From a bacterium (GTDB lineage Bacteria > Babelota > Babeliae > Babelales > Vermiphilaceae): DNA of 9,147 nucleotides. Positions 4,864 through 9,147 of the stretch are shown piece by piece. The stretch lies in NCBI GenBank assembly GCA_030626185.1, contig DAOUPL010000037.1, positions 1 to 9,147 on the forward strand, written 5' to 3'. Positions within the stretch are counted from its first letter, which is position 1, and every line of letters begins with the position of its first letter. Below the pieces are notes generated by a model. It was not told the origin of the DNA. It did not search any database and worked only from the letters and a program-made list of their open reading frames with translations. Position numbers and translations under genes: made by a program.

Positions 4864-6504
4864 ATGTTGAATAATAAAAAATTAGTTTTATTTTGTGTGA
4901 TAATTAGCGTAAGTTTGTACGCTGATCGTCACACATCGGTAATTGATATTACCAACATGCCATCAATGAAAATATTAGAATTTGATGCAGAGAAAAAAAG
5001 AGCTTCGGTCAAACGATTAGCTGAAGATGCAGAAGAATTTTTTAAAAAAAACACGGTAAGAAAAGCATGTAAAAACTTTTCTCATTCAGAAAAGTTTCGT
5101 CAAGGTGAAGTTTATGTTTTTGTGCTTGATAAAAATGGTGTCTTTTTAGCCCACGGGCAAGAACCGCAGCTTATCTGGAAAAACATGTACAACGTAAAAG
5201 ATGCTCGTGGCTCGTATTTTGTGCGCGACATGTTAAGCATGGCAAAAGAAGGTGGTGGTTGGGTAACGTATGAGTGGCGTGATGCGAGTAAAGTTTCGTA
5301 CGTGCAACCAGTAAAAAAAGACGGCAACATGTACGTTATTGGTGCTGGTTATTATCCACATTCAAAAAAAGATTCCGTAATTACGCTAGTAAAAGGTGCA
5401 GTTGAAGTAGTAAAACAAGATTTAAAAGAGGGCAAACCCATTGCGCAAGCATTTAGCACGATCAGTTACCCTTTAGGACGTTTTGTTTTAGGTGATTTGT
5501 ATCTTTATGCACTGGACTTTGAAGGTAATATTTTTTCTAATGGTAACCGTCCAGGGCTAATCGGTTCTAATGCATGGGATTATCGTGATGCCGATGGAAA
5601 ACTAGTAAACCAAGAAGTTGTGCAGATGTTAGAAACATCAGCAGAAGGTGTCTGGATTGACTATCAATCAAAAGGTGCGTTAAAACGTGCGTACGCAGAA
5701 AAAGTTGTTGATGAAAATGATAAAGAATACTTTATTGCGTGTGGTTATTATCCAAAAGCTGATCGCAAGTCTGCAGAAAGGTTAGCAAAGCGTGCGTTTC
5801 AATACATGAAGGGTCATGGATTGAGTGATGCGGTAAAAGTATTTAGTGGCCCACATGACAACACGTATCGCTTTGGTGATCAGTACGTTGTGGTGTATGA
5901 CAAAGAGGGCAAATGCATTGCACACGGTAGCAATTTGGATTTGATTGGTCAAAATCACTTTACCAAAAAAGATGAAGCGGGGCTTTATTTTGTGCAAGAG
6001 ATGATTGCAGAAGCAGAGTCTGGTGGCGGCTGGGTTGATTTTAAAAAGAAAAATTCATTCGAATCGGTATACGTAGAAGAGATCAAGCTTGGTAGTGGTG
6101 AATTTATTATTGGCGTTGGTACCTATCCCGTTTCTAAACGTGAAACAATGTTGTTGATCATCAAAAGTGGTATTGGTTATTTGCAATCACATGATAAAGC
6201 AGCAGCATTTAGTGAGTTTTCTACCCGTGATGGTAAGTTTATTCGTGGTGATCTTTCATTATTTGTTTACGATGATGAAGGTACATGTTTTGTAGCTGGT
6301 GATAACGTTGATGCAATTTGGCGTAATTTTTTGAAGGCAAAAGATGAAGAAGGGCGACCAATTGTGCAGATTTTTATCAACACTGCAGCTGGAGGACCTG
6401 ATCAAGTGACGTTTAAGCGTAATAACCGTCAAGCTGTTGCATACGTTGAACAAGTTGAAAAAGATGGCAAAAAGTTTGTTGTCGGATCACATTATTATTT
6501 ATAA
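4864..6504 (+). CDS. Secreted protein with four tandem Cache-like sensor domains
   Basis: The ATG at 4864 is preferred over the in-frame TTG at 4861; GGGAG lies eight bases upstream. The 546-aa product begins with a signal peptide ending near SVSLYA (residue 20). Four repeats follow at about 42-165, 170-297, 300-421 and 427-545. Each has an amphipathic helix, then G-(E/D)-x-Y-x-(F/V)-x-x-D-x-x-G, a His-Gly or Asn-Gly turn, a (W/G)-x-N-x(3)-(K/R)-D segment, GG-W-V or similar, and a final G-x-Y-Y-P-type strand. This is the layout of single Cache (Cache_2-type) domains, which bind small ligands such as carboxylates. In chemoreceptors and kinases a Cache domain is tethered to cytoplasmic signalling domains; here there is no second membrane helix and no output domain. 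A periplasmic or released ligand-binding protein is the best inference. Repeat 4 is the most divergent and lacks the GGGW motif. A terminator follows the stop. Confidence 0.85.
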   Translation: MLNNKKLVLFCVIISVSLYADRHTSVIDITNMPSMKILEFDAEKKRASVKRLAEDAEEFFKKNTVRKACKNFSHSEKFRQGEVYVFVLDKNGVFLAHGQEPQLIWKNMYNVKDARGSYFVRDMLSMAKEGGGWVTYEWRDASKVSYVQPVKKDGNMYVIGAGYYPHSKKDSVITLVKGAVEVVKQDLKEGKPIAQAFSTISYPLGRFVLGDLYLYALDFEGNIFSNGNRPGLIGSNAWDYRDADGKLVNQEVVQMLETSAEGVWIDYQSKGALKRAYAEKVVDENDKEYFIACGYYPKADRKSAERLAKRAFQYMKGHGLSDAVKVFSGPHDNTYRFGDQYVVVYDKEGKCIAHGSNLDLIGQNHFTKKDEAGLYFVQEMIAEAESGGGWVDFKKKNSFESVYVEEIKLGSGEFIIGVGTYPVSKRETMLLIIKSGIGYLQSHDKAAAFSEFSTRDGKFIRGDLSLFVYDDEGTCFVAGDNVDAIWRNFLKAKDEEGRPIVQIFINTAAGGPDQVTFKRNNRQAVAYVEQVEKDGKKFVVGSHYYL

Positions 6505-6513
6505 AAAAGAGAG

Positions 6514-6537
6514 AGCCGTGTAAAAGCGGCTTTTTTT
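6514..6537. terminator. Rho-independent terminator, probably bidirectional
   Basis: AGCCG and CGGCT pair across an eight-base loop, followed by seven T on the plus strand (6531-6537). It starts ten bases after the Cache gene's stop. On the opposite strand the stem is followed by CTCTCTTTTTT, so it can also end the convergent small gene, whose stop codon (6536-6538) lies at the edge of the T-run. Confidence 0.8.
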
Positions 6538-6847
6538 ATACTTTTTTTCCGCTCATGTTAGCATAATCTTTTTCGGTGAGAAGTAGTGATAAGCACGAAA
6601 AGAATCCTGCACCAAGACCAACCACTAAGCTTTCTAGGCCACATGATTCATAATATTTTGCTAATGCAAAATATCCTAGGCCATTTGTAACAAATATTAC
6701 TGACAACTTTATTGTTTTTGGGTCAAAGGAGCAACATTTTTTTTTTGCAGCTTTGTGTTCTTTTATTTTAATAGGCTCTTTGTCGTTTGTCATTATTATA
6801 AATTGCGGTAATAATAGAGCAAAAATTAATATTGTTTTGTTTGTCAT
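6536..6847 (-). CDS. Small hypothetical membrane protein, 103 aa
   Basis: Not recognised as a known family. An AAGGAG site about six bases before the ATG supports the start. Residues 4-19 (KTILIFALLLPQFIIM) are a hydrophobic N-terminal segment, either a signal peptide or an anchor. A charged stretch with CC at 38-39 (IKIKEHKAAKKKCC) follows, then two hydrophobic segments (about 46-63 and 73-90) separated by AKYYESCG. The end is basic. Two or three membrane passes are plausible. It lies 86 bp downstream of truB on the same strand, so cotranscription is possible but not required given its own strong ribosome binding site. It ends inside the shared terminator. Confidence 0.7.
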   Translation of the reverse strand: MTNKTILIFALLLPQFIIMTNDKEPIKIKEHKAAKKKCCSFDPKTIKLSVIFVTNGLGYFALAKYYESCGLESLVVGLGAGFFSCLSLLLTEKDYANMSGKKV

Positions 6848-6933
6848 AGACTCTCCTTGTTTGGTTTATAACTTTTTACAGTATAGCCTCAGGAGCTAAT
6901 TTTTTAAAACTTTTTACTATTTATTGTTTGTGA

Positions 6934-7656
6934 TTAATGAAGAGCAAGAAGCGTTGTGGGATAAAGTTTTTTTGCAATCTCGTTAGCGGTCGTTTTTTCA
7001 GTTAGTGTTAGTGAATTATCAAGAACGTAATCACCAATTTTTGTACGTTGTAGGGCAGTTGTTGTGCCAACAGTATTTAGTTTTTTTGAAATATCTTGTA
7101 CCAAGCTGCGAATGTAGGTTCCATGAGAAACATGTGCTTTTATCGTAAAATTTGGTAAATCAAATGATAATAATTCAAGCGCATAAATAGTTGTTGTTCT
7201 TTTTTTGCGTTTACAAATTTCTGCAATTTCTTCTGTTGATAATGTTTTGTTGCGTGCAAGTTTATACAACGGTTGCCCCTGATGTTTAAGCGCAGAATAG
7301 ATTGGTGGGTTATGAGTATAATCGCCAATCATTGAGAGTAGTGTTTTTAAAAGATCATTTTTTGTAACATGGTCGTACGTTTTTGTTTCGACTATTTCAC
7401 CTTCAGGGTCACCTGTCGCAGTCAGTTGCCCAAGTTGGCCTGTTGCGATGTATGTTTTATTAAGTTCCATAAAATGTGATAGTTGTTTTGTTGCTTGTCG
7501 TGAAATACCAATAATGAGCAACCCGGATGCAAAGGGATCAAGCGTGCCTGCATGGCCAATTTTATTATTACGACCAATAATGCGTTTTAGTTGGCGGATA
7601 CAATCGTACGAAGAGATGTTTATTGGTTTGTTAATTAAAAGAAAGCCGTTAATCAT
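6934..7656 (-). CDS. truB: tRNA pseudouridine(55) synthase TruB
   Basis: TruB isomerises U55 to pseudouridine in the T-loop of tRNAs in the cytoplasm. The 240-aa protein shows the family motifs in order: GFLLINKP at 4-11, KIGHAGTLDPFASGLL at 32-47 with catalytic Asp40, the NKTYIATGQLG block with Tyr69, NPPIYSALKHQGQPLYKLAR at 116-135, and HGTYIRSL at 178-185 with Arg183, which in relatives contacts the catalytic Asp. It is shorter than the roughly 314-aa E. coli enzyme and ends soon after the catalytic domain, so the C-terminal PUA-like extension is missing, as in some other bacterial TruB proteins. No Shine-Dalgarno sequence is visible before the ATG, unlike the other genes here, and no better start exists. 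The assignment is secure. Confidence 0.96.
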   Translation of the reverse strand: MINGFLLINKPINISSYDCIRQLKRIIGRNNKIGHAGTLDPFASGLLIIGISRQATKQLSHFMELNKTYIATGQLGQLTATGDPEGEIVETKTYDHVTKNDLLKTLLSMIGDYTHNPPIYSALKHQGQPLYKLARNKTLSTEEIAEICKRKKRTTTIYALELLSFDLPNFTIKAHVSHGTYIRSLVQDISKKLNTVGTTTALQRTKIGDYVLDNSLTLTEKTTANEIAKKLYPTTLLALH

Positions 7657-7748
7657 GATATGATAGTTTTATTAATAATTGAATAAAAAGCCATAAAAAG
7701 ATCTTATTTTAAAGTTTTTAGGTATAAGAAAATAGTACAAAGTTTTTC

Positions 7749-7782
7749 TTTATTTCAATATAGCACCCTAAACTGAAATAAA
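7749..7782. repeat. Hairpin 1 of the divergent gap
   Basis: TTTATTTCAATATAG (7749-7763) pairs with CTAAACTGAAATAAA (7768-7782) around the loop CACC, with mismatches at only two positions. It is related in sequence to hairpin 2. The gap 7657-8020 holds no gene; its contents are these four hairpins. Confidence 0.65.
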
Positions 7783-7799
7783 AAGTGTAAAATTAAAAA

Positions 7800-7832
7800 T
7801 TTGTTTCAATTTAGGCGCTAAGCTGAAGCAAA
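7800..7832. repeat. Hairpin 2 of the divergent gap
   Basis: TTTGTTTCAATTTAG (7800-7814) pairs with CTAAGCTGAAGCAAA (7818-7832) around a three-base loop. Relative to hairpin 1, the fourth base pair changes from A-T to G-C on both arms, a compensatory change, and the next becomes T-G. This suggests that the stem is maintained. The centres of hairpins 1 and 2 are about 51 bp apart. Confidence 0.65.
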
Positions 7833-7906
7833 AAAAGCTTTAATAGCCTTTTTGCGTCACTCAATTTTTTGATAAGTTCCGGTTTTTCTCATGCTATTCG
7901 TTTATT

Positions 7907-7960
7907 TCAATTTCTTCCTCCCAAGATAGATAAAACGTTGTTTTGGGAGGAAGAAATTGA
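7907..7960. repeat. Hairpin 3: perfect 18-bp inverted repeat
   Basis: TCAATTTCTTCCTCCCAA (7907-7924) is the exact reverse complement of 7943-7960, with an 18-base loop. It is the strongest dyad in the window. It lies 61 bp before the ATPase start and carries a CCTCCCA/TGGGAGG core shared with hairpin 4. Confidence 0.8.
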
Positions 7961-7962
7961 TT

Positions 7963-8010
7963 TAATTTACCTCCCATGTTAGCCTTATTGTTAAGTTGGG
8001 AGGCAAATTA
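7963..8010. repeat. Hairpin 4, next to the ATPase start
   Basis: TAATTTACCTCCCA (7963-7976) pairs with TGGGAGGCAAATTA (7997-8010) with one mismatch in 14. It repeats the CCTCCCA/TGGGAGG core of hairpin 3 about 53 bp further on, and ends 10 bp before the ATG at 8021. Arms of hairpins 3 and 4 could also pair with each other, allowing alternative folds in a transcript. Confidence 0.7.
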
Positions 8011-8020
8011 AAAGGGATTT

Positions 8021-9147
8021 ATGAAATCAAAACCATTTATTGGACGTAAAAATGAATTAAAGCGACTTCAATCATTGCTTAAAAAGGCAGTTCCTAGCCT
8101 TGTTGTGGTTAAAGGTAGGCGTCGAGTTGGAAAAAGTCGGTTAATTGCAGAATTTGCAGCAAAAAACAAACAGAGTAGATTATTGAGCTTTGCAGGTCTT
8201 GCTCCGCAAAAAGGAATGACAGCACAAACTCAAAGAGATAATTTTGCCAAACAACTTGCTTTTTTACAAAAAATACCTACTTTTACCTTTCAAGATTGGA
8301 GTGATGCCTTAGATCACTTGTCTTTATATCTACAAGAAGGGGATATTATTTTATTTGATGAAATTTCTTGGATGGGTGATAAAGATTCAAGTTTTATTTC
8401 TAAATTAAAAGCTTGGTGGGATAGACAAGCAGCACAGATGATAGTTGTTTTTTGTGGTTCAGTGTCTACATGGATTGAAGAAAACATTCTAAAAAGTACC
8501 GCTTTTTTTGGTAGAATTAATTTAATTTTAACCATAGAACCGCTATCTATTCCTGAAAGTTCATATTTGTTAAAGTTATTAGGTTTTAAGGGTTCGGTTT
8601 ATGATACTTATAAACTTTTAGGTGTTTTAGGTGGAATTCCTTGGTATTTAGAACAAGTTGGTTCTGGTATGAGTGCCGATGAAATAATCAAGCAATTATG
8701 TTTTGAAAAGGATGGTTTACTTGTTTTAGAATTTGATCGTATTTTTCATGATCTTTTTGATGGCAAGGGAGCAACGTATAAAAAAATATTAGATGCACTG
8801 AAAGAAGGCATGAAGACACTTGTTGAAATTCGAAAAATTATTGAATTTTCTCATGGTGGAACACTAAGTCAGCTTGTTGATCACCTAATAATTGCTGGAT
8901 TTGTTAAAAAACAAAATTTATGGTCTTTTAAAACAGCAAAACCTCTTAAGCAAAGTTTATATTATATTTGTGATCCATACATGCGCTTTTATTTAAAAGT
9001 AATCGAGTTGCATCGCAGTAAAATTGATCTAAATATGTTTAATAATACCCCTCTATCACGTTTACCAGGATTTGACGCTCACATGGGGCTACAAATTGAA
9101 TATTTATTATTGCAAAATCGTCCACTTCTTTTAAAGGCTATGGGGAT
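8021..9147 (+). CDS. AAA-type ATPase of the archaeal-ATPase/DUF234 type (runs off right edge)
   Basis: The first 375 codons are in the window. The ATG follows AAAGGG with a four-base gap. Residues 5-16 (PFIGRKNELKRL) are the N-terminal box of this family. Walker A is GRRRVGKS at 32-39 and Walker B is IILFDEISWM at 109-118 with Asp113-Glu114. VVFCGSVSTWIEENIL at 142-157 is the sensor-1-like segment typical of the group, followed by the EPLSIPES region and GGIPWYLE. Residues from about 260 to 320 look like a winged helix (LVEIRKIIE, LVDHLIIAGFVKK). YYICDPYMRFYLKVIE begins the C-terminal DUF234-type part, which often resembles a nuclease-like fold. Relatives (COG1672) are common, mostly uncharacterised, and patchily distributed. 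The role here is unknown. The upstream hairpin array is its most distinctive neighbour. Confidence 0.88.
   Translation, partial: MKSKPFIGRKNELKRLQSLLKKAVPSLVVVKGRRRVGKSRLIAEFAAKNKQSRLLSFAGLAPQKGMTAQTQRDNFAKQLAFLQKIPTFTFQDWSDALDHLSLYLQEGDIILFDEISWMGDKDSSFISKLKAWWDRQAAQMIVVFCGSVSTWIEENILKSTAFFGRINLILTIEPLSIPESSYLLKLLGFKGSVYDTYKLLGVLGGIPWYLEQVGSGMSADEIIKQLCFEKDGLLVLEFDRIFHDLFDGKGATYKKILDALKEGMKTLVEIRKIIEFSHGGTLSQLVDHLIIAGFVKKQNLWSFKTAKPLKQSLYYICDPYMRFYLKVIELHRSKIDLNMFNNTPLSRLPGFDAHMGLQIEYLLLQNRPLLLKAMG

Noticed and set aside
5112..5997. Minus-strand frames inside the Cache gene
   Set aside because: Short antisense shadows of a strongly coding repeat-domain gene, with no start signals or family features.
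6884..6909. TAGCCTCAGGAGCTA dyad followed by a T-run, resembling a plus-strand terminator
   Set aside because: The stem is only four clean base pairs, and no plus-strand gene lies upstream to be terminated; the adjacent genes are on the minus strand.
7831..7854. AAAAAAGCTTTAATAGCCTTTTT as a terminator
   Set aside because: The GCT/AGC stem is too short and nothing obvious ends there; T-rich sequence is common in this gap.
7749..8010. CRISPR array or type III toxin-antitoxin repeat locus
   Set aside because: The units are only two plus two, imperfect, unevenly spaced and lack unique spacers. The downstream gene is an ATPase rather than a ToxN-like RNase, and no cas gene is present.

Overview
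The window is AT-rich, uses the standard genetic code and is bacterial. Most genes have a purine-rich Shine-Dalgarno sequence. A tandem family of secreted, Asn- and Cys-rich beta-helix proteins with many decayed copies suggests a host-associated bacterium with a fluid surface-protein locus. A candidate-phylum lineage such as Dependentiae, or a chlamydia-like organism, would fit. That is inference only; nothing here fixes the taxon.

Left half (1-4018, minus strand): an array of paralogs read right to left. It holds an intact 342-aa copy (2897-3925), an intact 361-aa copy (1784-2869), a copy of 363 codons broken by one in-frame TAA (486-1577), a copy collapsed to its two ends (374-467), and the first 38 codons of another copy leaving the left edge (1-114). 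All longer members share a signal peptide, a heptad-like linker ending in a CxxxxxxxxC motif, a GFTIS..GKYCL block and beta-helix coils with a repeated Cys/Asn/Gly-Phe pattern. Where the 3' end is present they also share a terminal tag ending in FW or YW plus about five residues. Two inverted copies of a short non-coding repeat (218-324 and 1608-1682) sit between members, each bounded by direct repeats made of local sequence. The locus appears to be reshuffled by duplication, recombination, insertion and deletion.

Middle (4019-6537, plus strand): a likely two-gene unit. It encodes a BI-1 family seven-helix membrane protein and a secreted protein made of four tandem Cache-like domains with no signalling output domain. 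It ends at a hairpin terminator that can also serve the convergent gene.

Right part: on the minus strand, truB (tRNA pseudouridine-55 synthase, short form without the C-terminal extension) and a small unrecognised membrane protein. A 364-bp divergent gap (7657-8020) carries four hairpins in two related pairs. It leads into a plus-strand AAA-type ATPase of the archaeal-ATPase/DUF234 type that runs off the right edge. No rRNA, tRNA, CRISPR array or transposase gene was seen.
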